A stretch of DNA of 7,707 nucleotides from Chloroflexota bacterium (lineage in GTDB: Bacteria > Chloroflexota > Anaerolineae > Promineifilales > Promineifilaceae): assembly GCA_020353135.1 (NCBI GenBank), contig CP070688.1, positions 946,547 through 954,253 of the forward strand. The letters are read 5' to 3'. Of this stretch, positions 1 through 7,707 are shown piece after piece. The position numbers and the translations under genes were made by a program. Position 1 is the stretch's first letter. Every line of letters starts with the position of its first letter. The notes under the pieces were generated by a model. That model did no database searches and was not told the origin of the DNA. It saw only the letters and a list, made by a program, of their open reading frames with translations.

Positions 1-182
1 AACAGTATGTGCAGCTGATGCCAGCCGGTGAAGAATCGCTGGCAGAAATTCGCCGCTTGGCATTCGAAGGGGAAAGGCTGTATGCAGAAGAGACCGGCCT
101 GACCGATTCAGAACGTGAAACCATCTTGGCGATTTTGCGCAAGATGACTGATCGTCAGCTGGCTTCGGTAACTACGTTGTAG
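1..182 (+). CDS. MarR-family transcriptional regulator, C-terminal fragment (partial at window start)
   Basis: An open frame enters from the left edge (first complete codon at position 3) and ends at TAG 180-182, giving about 59 residues. It begins QYVQLMPAGEE and continues with a charged helix and then GLTDSERETILAILRKM. This is the usual end of a MarR-type winged-helix regulator: the 'L T P/E A G' turn after the wing, then two long helices, with a 'GL(T/S)..E...L..L..K' element in the dimerisation region. The DNA-binding helices lie outside the window, so the family call rests on the C-terminal pattern only. The stop is 6 nt before the OsmC-like gene, so the two are probably co-transcribed. 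By inference it may control this catabolic operon in response to an aromatic ligand; MarR proteins commonly do this, but nothing visible here proves it. Confidence 0.72.
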   Translation, partial: QYVQLMPAGEESLAEIRRLAFEGERLYAEETGLTDSERETILAILRKMTDRQLASVTTL

Positions 183-188
183 AAAACG

Positions 189-2565
<2,377 letters not shown>

Positions 2566-2572
2566 AGGGGTG

Positions 2573-3370
2573 ATGAGAAAATTCGTTTCTGTCAATGGGG
2601 CGGTGTTGAACTGCGCGTTCGATGGCCCGAGCAATGGTATTCCACTGGTATTCGTGAACCCGCTGGGAACTGGTTTGCGCATTTGGGACGACGTGATCGA
2701 ATCACTATCAGATCGATATCCCATCATTCGCTACGACAAGCGGGGGCACGGTCTATCCGATGGTCCGCCGGGACCGTTCTTCATACACGATCATGCCAAG
2801 GACTTGGCCGCTTTGCTGGACAGCTTAGGAATGCGGGAAGTAGTCCTGGTCGGTTCGTCGATAGGCGGCATGATCGCCCTTGATTTCGCGGCCGGTCATC
2901 CCCAGCGCGTTCAAGCCCTCATCTTAGGTGATACGGCGGCCAAGATAGGCACGGCCGAGTACTGGAACGAGCGCATTGGCAATATCCGTCAAAAGGGAAT
3001 GGCCGCCATGCTTGAAGTGATCCTGTTGCGCTGGTTCGCCGCAGACTTTCAGCATAAGCAGCCGGCAGCGTACCAGGGTTATGCGAATCTTCTTGCCCGT
3101 ACGGATCTCGAGGGCTACCTGACCGCATGCGCCGCCATTCGCGACGCCGACTTACGCGATGTTCTACCCGGCATTCTTTGCCCAACGTTAGTCCTGTGTG
3201 GGGCTGAAGATTCGGCCACGCCGCCTGAACTCGTGCGGGGACTGGCTGATGAATTGCAGAACAGCCGCTTCCAACTCATCCCTGACGCCGGCCATACGCC
3301 ATCTGTTGAGCATCCAGAAGCGATGGCCGACGCGATCATCGCCTTCCTGGGGGAAATCGGCCGTGGCTGA
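2573..3370 (+). CDS. pcaD: 3-oxoadipate enol-lactonase (PcaD)
   Basis: An alpha/beta-hydrolase of 265 residues (the family is usually near 260) that hydrolyses 3-oxoadipate enol-lactone to 3-oxoadipate in the cytoplasm. Visible features: the oxyanion-region NPLGTGLRIWD (29-39), typical of PcaD; YDKRGHGLSD (54-63); the nucleophile elbow GSSIGG with Ser96; the acid Asp213 in CGAEDSATPP; and His241 in DAGHTPSVEHP. Together these form a complete Ser-Asp-His triad. ATG 2573 is preferred because MRKFVSVNGAVLNCAFDG matches the family N-terminus; GTG 2570 and TTG 2549 are in frame, but TTG 2549 adds eight residues overlapping pobA. A purine-rich AGAGGGG (2564-2570) sits just upstream, with short spacing. 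It follows pobA by 7 nt and overlaps pcaC by 8 nt, so translation is probably coupled. Confidence 0.95.
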   Translation: MRKFVSVNGAVLNCAFDGPSNGIPLVFVNPLGTGLRIWDDVIESLSDRYPIIRYDKRGHGLSDGPPGPFFIHDHAKDLAALLDSLGMREVVLVGSSIGGMIALDFAAGHPQRVQALILGDTAAKIGTAEYWNERIGNIRQKGMAAMLEVILLRWFAADFQHKQPAAYQGYANLLARTDLEGYLTACAAIRDADLRDVLPGILCPTLVLCGAEDSATPPELVRGLADELQNSRFQLIPDAGHTPSVEHPEAMADAIIAFLGEIGRG

Positions 3371-3755
3371 CAAGAAGGTTGAACGAGGCATGGCGATCCG
3401 GCGGCAGGTATTGGGCGACGCTCACGTTGATCGGGCCGAGGCCAACAAGACGCCGTTCGACGCCGATTTTCAGCGCTTTATCACCGAAACGGCCTGGGGT
3501 TCGGTCTGGTCCCGGCCGGGGCTCGATCGAAAGACGCGCCATTTGATCACCATTGCCATGATGGCCGCCCTGGGCAAAGAACATGAACTGGCCTTGCACA
3601 TCCGGGCCACGCCAAATACGGGCGTGACGCCAGATGAAGTGAGAGAGGTATTGCTGCAAGTCGCCGTTTACGCTGGCGTGCCGGCCGCAAATACGGCCGT
3701 GGCGATAGCCAAGAAAGCGTATGGCGAATTGGCAGAAGAGGAGGCAACCGAATGA
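3363..3755 (+). CDS. pcaC: 4-carboxymuconolactone decarboxylase (PcaC)
   Basis: A 130-residue protein of the carboxymuconolactone decarboxylase/AhpD-like fold, the normal length for stand-alone PcaC. It decarboxylates 4-carboxymuconolactone to 3-oxoadipate enol-lactone, the substrate of PcaD. The family pattern is present from end to end: RGMAIRRQVLGDAHVDRA (8-25), AWGSVWSRPGLDRKTRHLIT (44-63), LALHIRATPNTGVTPDEVRE (76-95) and VYAGVPAANTAVAIA (102-116). No cysteine is present, so it is not an AhpD-type CxxC peroxidase. The GTG start at 3363 is chosen because the first ten residues (MADKKVERGM) also match the family and GGGGGA lies 8 nt upstream; ATG 3390 would remove part of the conserved start. 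It overlaps pcaD by 8 nt and pcaH by 4 nt (ATGA). In many actinobacteria PcaD and PcaC are fused as PcaL; here they are separate genes. Confidence 0.94.
   Translation: MADKKVERGMAIRRQVLGDAHVDRAEANKTPFDADFQRFITETAWGSVWSRPGLDRKTRHLITIAMMAALGKEHELALHIRATPNTGVTPDEVREVLLQVAVYAGVPAANTAVAIAKKAYGELAEEEATE
3739..3744 (+). promoter_or_regulatory. Ribosome binding site of pcaH
   Basis: A perfect AGGAGG lies 7 nt before ATG 3752, inside the end of pcaC. It shows that the intended pcaH start is 3752, upstream of the in-frame TGA, not the internal GTG at 3986. Confidence 0.75.
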
Positions 3756-4459
3756 CGGAATTGACCAACTATAATTCGCTTGACTGGGCCATTCAGCCCC
3801 CCTATCTACACCCACCTTACAAGTCGACCGTCACCCGGTCGCCCAGCCGCCCGTTGGTACCCCTTTCTCAGTCGTTATGAGAACTGACCGGCCCGGTCTA
3901 CGGACCCAACGACATCGGTCCCCTGGATAACGACCTGACCCGCAACTCGACCAAGACGGGCGAGCCGCTGGGTGAGCGGATCATCGTGACCGGGCGTGTG
4001 CTGGATGATAGGGGCAAGCCTGTTCCGAATGCCCTCATCGAGGTCTGGCAAGCCAACGCGGCCGGTCGCTACATGCACAAGGTGGACCAGCATGACGCGC
4101 CCTTAGATCCCAATTTTCACGGCTCGGGGCGTACGATCACCGACGAAAACGGCGCGTACCGATTCACCACCATCCGCCCCGGGGCATACCCCTGGCAGAA
4201 TCATTACAATGCCTGGCGGCCGGCGCACATTCACTTCTCCATCATCGGCGTCAACTTCCTGCAGCGGTTGGTCTCGCAGATGTATTTTCCCGGCGATCCC
4301 CTGTTACCGCTGGACCCGATCTATAACGGCATCCCGGACGAGGCGGCGCGGTTGCGGCTGATTTCAGCATACGATCATGAGGTAACCGAACCGGTATGGG
4401 CGTTAGGATTTCGCTTTGACATCGTCGTTTGCGGCCCGAACCAAACGCCGTTTGAGTAA
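3752..4459 (+). pseudogene. pcaH: Protocatechuate 3,4-dioxygenase beta subunit (PcaH), interrupted by an in-frame TGA at codon 43
   Basis: Read through, the frame gives 235 codons before its TAA, close to the 230-240 usual for PcaH. PcaH is the iron-carrying subunit of the enzyme that opens protocatechuate to 3-carboxy-cis,cis-muconate. The beginning YKSTVTRSPSRPLVPLSQSL (23-42) is typical, then codon 43 is TGA (3878-3880), then ELTGPVYGP. Related proteins usually have Ser here (LSELTGP), so a single C-to-G change in TCA would explain the stop. Downstream, everything is kept: GERIIVTGRVLD, the Fe(III) ligands Tyr107, Tyr146, His159 and His161, QMYFPGDPL, and FRFDIVVCG. The ATGA overlap with pcaC and a perfect AGGAGG support ATG 3752. 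Translation as written would give a useless 42-residue peptide; restart at GTG 3986 would lose 78 residues. The cause could be a recent nonsense mutation, a base-call or assembly error, or (least likely) readthrough. pcaG follows after 22 nt. Confidence 0.93.
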
Positions 4460-4468
4460 TCAAATTGC

Positions 4469-4474
4469 AGGAGG
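4469..4474 (+). promoter_or_regulatory. Ribosome binding site of pcaG
   Basis: A perfect AGGAGG lies 7 nt before ATG 4482, in the 22-nt gap after pcaH. It sets the pcaG start and excludes the longer frame beginning at 4416, which would overlap pcaH. Confidence 0.78.
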
Positions 4475-4481
4475 CGCTATC

Positions 4482-5039
4482 ATGTTGGAACAAACCGCTA
4501 GCCAAACTATCGGCCCTTATCTTTGCATTGGCCTGATTCATGGCGATGCACAGAATGTTTTAGTGAATGATGCGACGACGGGAGAGCGCATCACGATCAC
4601 GGGCGTTGTCTCAGATGGAAACGGCGATCCGATCACGGATGCCATGGTCGAGATCTGGCAGGCCGACGCCAATGGCATTTATAACCATCCCGCGGACCCG
4701 CTTCATGAAGAAGCGGATGCCCATTTTCGCGGCTTCGGCCGGGCGGAAAACCCGAGGGTAGGCGTTTATGAATTCAAGACGATCAAGCCCGGCGGGCGTG
4801 ACGGCCAGGCGCCCTATATCAACGTGCACGTCTTCGCCCGGGGGATATTGATCCATGCCATGACCCGCATCTACTTCGCCGACGAACCGGCCAATGACGG
4901 CGATCCTGTGCTGCGATCGATTGATGCGGACCGGCGACGGACCCTGATCGCCAGTCGCGAGGAGTCGGGCGACCAGGTCGTCTACCGATTTGACATTCGT
5001 ATGCAAGGTGAAAATGAAACTGTGTTTTTCAACCCCTGA
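4482..5039 (+). CDS. pcaG: Protocatechuate 3,4-dioxygenase alpha subunit (PcaG)
   Basis: A 185-residue intradiol dioxygenase subunit (the family is about 185-205). It pairs with PcaH to form the (alpha-beta)-type enzyme that cleaves the protocatechuate ring between its two hydroxyls. Visible features: SQTIGPYLCIGL (7-18), typical of the alpha subunit N-terminus; ITGVVSDGNGDPITDAMVEIWQADANG (39-65); FGR (85-87); YINVHVFARGILIHAMTRIYF (112-132); and the end RFDIRMQGENETVFFNP. As expected for alpha, the iron site is degenerate: where PcaH has the Tyr-Pro-Trp loop and His-Ile-His, this protein has a GGRDG loop and Tyr-Ile-Asn. Alpha therefore needs an intact beta subunit to be active, so the TGA in pcaH would disable both. 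ATG 4482 is supported by AGGAGG and homology. The metE-like gene follows after 47 nt. Confidence 0.95.
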   Translation: MLEQTASQTIGPYLCIGLIHGDAQNVLVNDATTGERITITGVVSDGNGDPITDAMVEIWQADANGIYNHPADPLHEEADAHFRGFGRAENPRVGVYEFKTIKPGGRDGQAPYINVHVFARGILIHAMTRIYFADEPANDGDPVLRSIDADRRRTLIASREESGDQVVYRFDIRMQGENETVFFNP

Positions 5040-5074
5040 TATGGAATTGATCCCGGCTCACAGAAGCCCCCAAT

Positions 5075-5079
5075 GGAGG
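5075..5079 (+). promoter_or_regulatory. Ribosome binding site of the metE-like gene
   Basis: GGAGG lies 7 nt before ATG 5087 in the 47-nt gap after pcaG. This gap is too short to hold an S-box or other known riboswitch as well. Confidence 0.65.
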
Positions 5080-5086
5080 TTTTCAC

Positions 5087-6199
5087 ATGTCCAAGACTAA
5101 CCCACCCTTTCGCGCCGATCATGTAGGCAGCTTATTGAGGCCGGCGCGCTTGCTCGCCATGCGCGCGCGTTTCCAAAACGGCGAAGTCACCGCAGAAGAA
5201 TTGAGAGATGCTGAAGACGAGGCGATCGCCGACGCGATTCGCAAACAAGAAGCGGTCGGCTTGCAGAGCATTACCGATGGCGAGTTCCGGCGCACTTACT
5301 TTCACCTTGACTTTCTCGAGCAAGTGGGCGGCGTCACCGTGAGCGGAGCCATCGCCGCCAACCCGGATGCCAAGCCAACCAAGGAGGGCTTCACGCCCCC
5401 TCGTCTTGCCGTAACCGGTAAGTTGAAGCATGTGAAGAATATTCAGGTTGATGACTTTCTATATTTAAAGTCCAAGGTTACCGCCACGCCAAAGGTGTCG
5501 ATTCCTTCCCCGACAATGGTTCACTTCCGCGGCGGCCGGGCGGCCATTGATATCGAATCCTATCCTGACCTGGATGAATTCTTCGAAGATCTGGCCCAGG
5601 TCTACCGTGATGAGATTAGCGCGTTGTATGAGGCAGGCTGCCGCTATATTCAAATGGATGATACCAACCTGGCATACCTGTGTGATCCAAAAATGCGAGC
5701 CGGCGCGCTTGAGCGCGGCGATGACCCCGATGAACTACCCCGGACCTACGCGGCCTTGATCAATTCAGTCATCGACGGGCGCCCCGACGACTTAACCATA
5801 GGTGTACACCTATGCCGTGGCAACTTCCGCAGCACCTGGTTCGCCGAAGGAGGCTACGAACCGGTCGCCGAAGTGCTATTCAATGAGATGAACGTGGATG
5901 CCTATTTCCTGGAGTACGACGATGAGCGATCCGGCGGCTTTAGCCCGCTTCGCTTTGTTCCCGATGATAAGACCGTCGTGGTTGGCCTCGTCACTTCAAA
6001 GACGGGTGATTTGGAGTCCAAGGATGAGCTGATCCAGCGCATAAACGAAGCCGCAGCATACATGCCCCTGGAGAATATGTGCCTCAGCCCACAATGCGGC
6101 TTTTCCAGCACGGTCCATGGCAATGAACTCACCGAAGCAGCGCAATTTAGGAAACTGGAACTGATCGTGAATACCGCCCGTGAAGTCTGGGGCGATTAA
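5087..6199 (+). CDS. Single-domain MetE-like (cobalamin-independent methionine synthase family) protein, YxjG/YxjH type
   Basis: A 370-residue protein of the MetE C-terminal-domain family, about half the length of full MetE (about 750). The N-terminus FRADHVGSLLRP (8-19) and SITDGEFRRTYFHLDFLE (61-78) are hallmarks of the YxjG/YxjH branch, usually annotated 5-methyltetrahydropteroyltriglutamate-homocysteine methyltransferase. The zinc and thiol-activating ligands of MetE appear to be present: His241 and Cys243 in GVHLCRGN, probably Glu276 in YFLEYDDE, and Cys337 in SPQCGF; the substrate-side IQMDD is at 188-192. Full MetE has an extra N-terminal domain that binds folate; its absence suggests a different methyl donor, as proposed for 'core-MetE' proteins of Dehalococcoides. 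It sits between pcaG and pcaB with a good ribosome site, so a role in methyl transfer linked to aromatic catabolism (for example from methoxyl groups) is possible. That role is inference; plain methionine synthesis or methyl salvage is the alternative. Confidence 0.85.
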   Translation: MSKTNPPFRADHVGSLLRPARLLAMRARFQNGEVTAEELRDAEDEAIADAIRKQEAVGLQSITDGEFRRTYFHLDFLEQVGGVTVSGAIAANPDAKPTKEGFTPPRLAVTGKLKHVKNIQVDDFLYLKSKVTATPKVSIPSPTMVHFRGGRAAIDIESYPDLDEFFEDLAQVYRDEISALYEAGCRYIQMDDTNLAYLCDPKMRAGALERGDDPDELPRTYAALINSVIDGRPDDLTIGVHLCRGNFRSTWFAEGGYEPVAEVLFNEMNVDAYFLEYDDERSGGFSPLRFVPDDKTVVVGLVTSKTGDLESKDELIQRINEAAAYMPLENMCLSPQCGFSSTVHGNELTEAAQFRKLELIVNTAREVWGD

Positions 6200-6220
6200 G
6201 CTGGCGACCAGTGAATAGTG

Positions 6221-6246
6221 ACCTCAAGCGAGGTTTTCTCGCGAGA
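6221..6246 (+). repeat. Small inverted repeats in the metE-like/pcaB gap
   Basis: ACCTC-AAGC-GAGGT (6221-6234) can form a 5-bp stem with a 4-nt loop followed by TTT, and TCTCGCGAGA (6237-6246) is a perfect 10-bp palindrome. GCGAG (6228-6232) can also pair with CTCGC (6238-6242). These are the only such elements in the 74-nt gap. They could be a weak attenuator, a regulator site or an mRNA-processing hairpin. The stem is too short and the T-run too weak to call a terminator, and pcaB downstream is needed for the same pathway. Confidence 0.35.
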
Positions 6247-6273
6247 GGCTTCATTTTGATCTACTAGCCTTCT

Positions 6274-7611
6274 ATGACGTTGTCGCAGACGAACTCCGAA
6301 CTCTACTCTTCTCTCTTCGGCGACCCAGAAATAGCGGCCTTGTTCTCGGAAGAGGCGTTCGTGCGGTTCATGCTGAGGGTGGAAGTGGCCCTGGCCAAAG
6401 TCCAGGGCGGAATGGGGGTGATTCCGGTCGAGGCGGCCGAACGGATCGCTCGCGGCGCGGCCGACTTGAGCGTAGATCTTGAACAGCTGAGGTCCGGCAT
6501 CGAGAAATCGGGCGTGCCGGTTATTGACCTGGTCAGACAATTGCGCTTGCAGGTTGGACCAGAAGCGGCCGACTATGTCCACTGGGGGGCGACAACACAG
6601 GATATTATGGACACTGCCCTTGTCCTCCAGGTGAGTGCTGCCCTCGACTTAATCACGGACGCGCTGAACGACGTGATTCAGGGCCTGGCTCGATTGGCCG
6701 ACCGTCACCGCTATACCCTCATGGCCGGCCGTACTCACTCGCAGCAGGCACTGCCGATCACTTTTGTGTTCAAGGTGGCGGGTTGGCTAGCCCCCCTGTT
6801 ACGCCATCGACAACGCCTGAAAGAACTGGCGCCGCGGCTGCTTGCGATCCAGTTTGGTGGCGGTTCGGGCACGTTGGCAGCCTTGGATGACAGAGGGTTG
6901 GATGTCCAAGATGCGCTGGCACGGCAACTAGATCTAGGCGTCCCATTGATGCCCTGGCATACGCAACGCGACAATCTAGCTGAATTGGCGGGCTGGCTAT
7001 CGATGGTTAGTAGCAGCCTGGCCAAGATGGCCCAGGACGTCATCTTGCTGGCCCAGACTGAAGTGGGCGAGGTACGGGAGACGGCCGATCCTTCACGAGG
7101 TGGCTCCAGTACCATGCCTCAGAAAAGCAACCCCATCATCAGCGAATTGATCATAGCCGCGGCCCGGACTAATGCGAGCCTTCTGTCAGCGATCCATCAA
7201 TCAGGAGTTCAAGAGCATGAACGTGGCACCCATGGCTGGCAGATGGAATGGCTCTCGCTACCGCAGATGGTATCTCTGACGGCCGCAACACTAAAGAAAG
7301 CCCTCTTCTTGAGCCAAAATTTAGCAGTTGACCCGGCCCAGATGCGTGCAAATCTTGCCGACTCCAATGGACTCCTGCTAGGTGAAGCGATTACATACGC
7401 CTTGTCGCCCAAGTATATGAGGCGCGCCGAAGCAACTGTGCTGGTGAAAAATGCTTGCCGGATGGCGATCGAGCAAGACCGGCATCTCCTTGATGTGGTT
7501 CAAGAAGTAAGTTCGGCTCCCGTAGATTGGAAGTCGATGATAGATGAGTCCGACTACTTGGGTTCGACAGACGTGTTCGTCAATCGGGTCTTGTTTGAAG
7601 CGAGTGATTAA
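6274..7611 (+). CDS. pcaB: 3-carboxy-cis,cis-muconate cycloisomerase (PcaB)
   Basis: A 445-residue member of the fumarase/aspartase/argininosuccinate-lyase superfamily, of normal length for PcaB. It converts 3-carboxy-cis,cis-muconate to 4-carboxymuconolactone, the substrate of PcaC. Visible features: LFGDPEIAALFSEEAFVRFM (14-33), typical of PcaB; the first conserved region HWGATTQDIMDTA (103-115); the second, AGRTHSQQALPITF (151-164); and the superfamily signature GGSSTMPQKSNP (276-287) on the mobile catalytic loop; then EHERGTHGWQMEW, found in PcaB and adenylosuccinate lyases. The pca context and N-terminus favour PcaB over adenylosuccinate lyase. ATG 6274 is the first start after the in-frame TAG at 6265, but no clear ribosome site precedes it, unlike pcaH and pcaG. 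It is 74 nt after the metE-like gene and is the last gene in the window. Confidence 0.94.
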   Translation: MTLSQTNSELYSSLFGDPEIAALFSEEAFVRFMLRVEVALAKVQGGMGVIPVEAAERIARGAADLSVDLEQLRSGIEKSGVPVIDLVRQLRLQVGPEAADYVHWGATTQDIMDTALVLQVSAALDLITDALNDVIQGLARLADRHRYTLMAGRTHSQQALPITFVFKVAGWLAPLLRHRQRLKELAPRLLAIQFGGGSGTLAALDDRGLDVQDALARQLDLGVPLMPWHTQRDNLAELAGWLSMVSSSLAKMAQDVILLAQTEVGEVRETADPSRGGSSTMPQKSNPIISELIIAAARTNASLLSAIHQSGVQEHERGTHGWQMEWLSLPQMVSLTAATLKKALFLSQNLAVDPAQMRANLADSNGLLLGEAITYALSPKYMRRAEATVLVKNACRMAIEQDRHLLDVVQEVSSAPVDWKSMIDESDYLGSTDVFVNRVLFEASD

Positions 7612-7643
7612 TCCGGCCCATTGCTAACATATCAGGTGTCGAT

Positions 7644-7696
7644 AATCAGAACATCGTAGAACGATTAACATCAGTAACAATCAGAACATCGTAGAA
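7644..7696. repeat. Two direct copies of an 18-bp repeat, 35 bp apart
   Basis: AATCAGAACATCGTAGAA occurs perfectly at 7644-7661 and 7679-7696, a 35-bp period with 17 bp between copies. After each copy comes a similar TTAACA (7665-7670 and 7701-7706), and TAACA-TCAG-like strings recur from 7624 onward. The array may continue beyond the right edge. It lies in AT-richer intergenic DNA after pcaB. It could be a paired operator for the next gene or a tandem intergenic repeat. The 17-bp interval is far too short for CRISPR spacers. Confidence 0.7.
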
Positions 7697-7707
7697 AACC
7701 TTAACAA

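Noticed and set aside
3336..3815. Antisense open frame of 159 codons opposite pcaC and the start of pcaH
   Set aside because: Both sense genes are clear family members here; the antisense product resembles nothing known to me.
3878..3880. TGA as selenocysteine or as a reassigned codon
   Set aside because: The family residue here is usually Ser, not Cys; no convincing downstream recoding hairpin is seen; the OsmC-like gene, pcaD, pcaC and pcaG all end in TGA.
3986..4459. pcaH starting at GTG 3986 as a genuine short gene
   Set aside because: The upstream 78 codons carry typical PcaH sequence and the start at 3752 has a perfect AGGAGG; no ribosome site fits 3986.
6221..6240. Rho-independent terminator after the metE-like gene
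   Set aside because: The stem is only 5 bp and is followed by a weak, interrupted T-run; the downstream gene is needed for the same pathway.
6274..7611. Adenylosuccinate lyase (purB) instead of pcaB
   Set aside because: The superfamily signature is shared, but the N-terminal LFGDPEIAALFSEE pattern and the complete pca context favour PcaB.
7644..7707. Start of a CRISPR array
   Set aside because: The copies are 18 bp with a 17-bp interval, both too short, and only two copies are visible.

Overview
The window is a compact, entirely plus-strand gene cluster for turning 4-hydroxybenzoate into protocatechuate and then into 3-oxoadipate by the ortho-cleavage (beta-ketoadipate) pathway. The order is: end of a MarR-type regulator, two-domain OsmC-like protein, pobA, pcaD, pcaC, pcaH (interrupted by an in-frame TGA), pcaG, a single-domain MetE-like methyltransferase homologue, and pcaB. 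Every main catalytic step from 4-hydroxybenzoate to 3-oxoadipate is present: hydroxylation (PobA), ring cleavage (PcaHG), cycloisomerisation (PcaB), decarboxylation (PcaC) and enol-lactone hydrolysis (PcaD). The CoA-transferase (pcaIJ), the thiolase (pcaF) and a transporter are not in the window.

Layout: 1-182 is the C-terminal end of the regulator; 189-1367 osmC-like; 1372-2565 pobA; 2573-3370 pcaD; 3363-3755 pcaC; 3752-4459 pcaH; 4482-5039 pcaG; 5087-6199 metE-like; 6274-7611 pcaB; 7612-7707 an intergenic end containing an 18-bp direct repeat. Spacing from the regulator to pcaG is very tight (gaps of 4 to 22 nt, or overlaps of 4 to 8 nt), so this block is probably one translationally coupled operon. 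The metE-like gene (47-nt gap) and pcaB (74-nt gap containing small inverted repeats) probably belong to the same transcript, though a separate start for pcaB is not excluded. There is no gene-free stretch longer than 100 bases.

Three things stand out. First, pcaH carries a TGA at codon 43, although the reading frame and all four iron ligands are otherwise preserved. Second, the OsmC-like protein has two tandem domains, and only the second keeps the two cysteines. Third, a MetE-like protein with an apparently intact zinc site lies inside the aromatic operon, which suggests a methyl-transfer link, for example to methoxylated aromatics; that link is inference only.

Organism: a bacterium of moderately high GC (high fifties per cent, estimated by eye) using the standard code, since several genes end in TGA. 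The palindrome CGGCCG is strikingly frequent. The gene order, the tandem OsmC protein and the base composition would fit an environmental Chloroflexota (Anaerolineae/Caldilineae-like) genome, but this is a low-confidence inference; proteobacterial or actinobacterial origin cannot be excluded from sequence reading alone.
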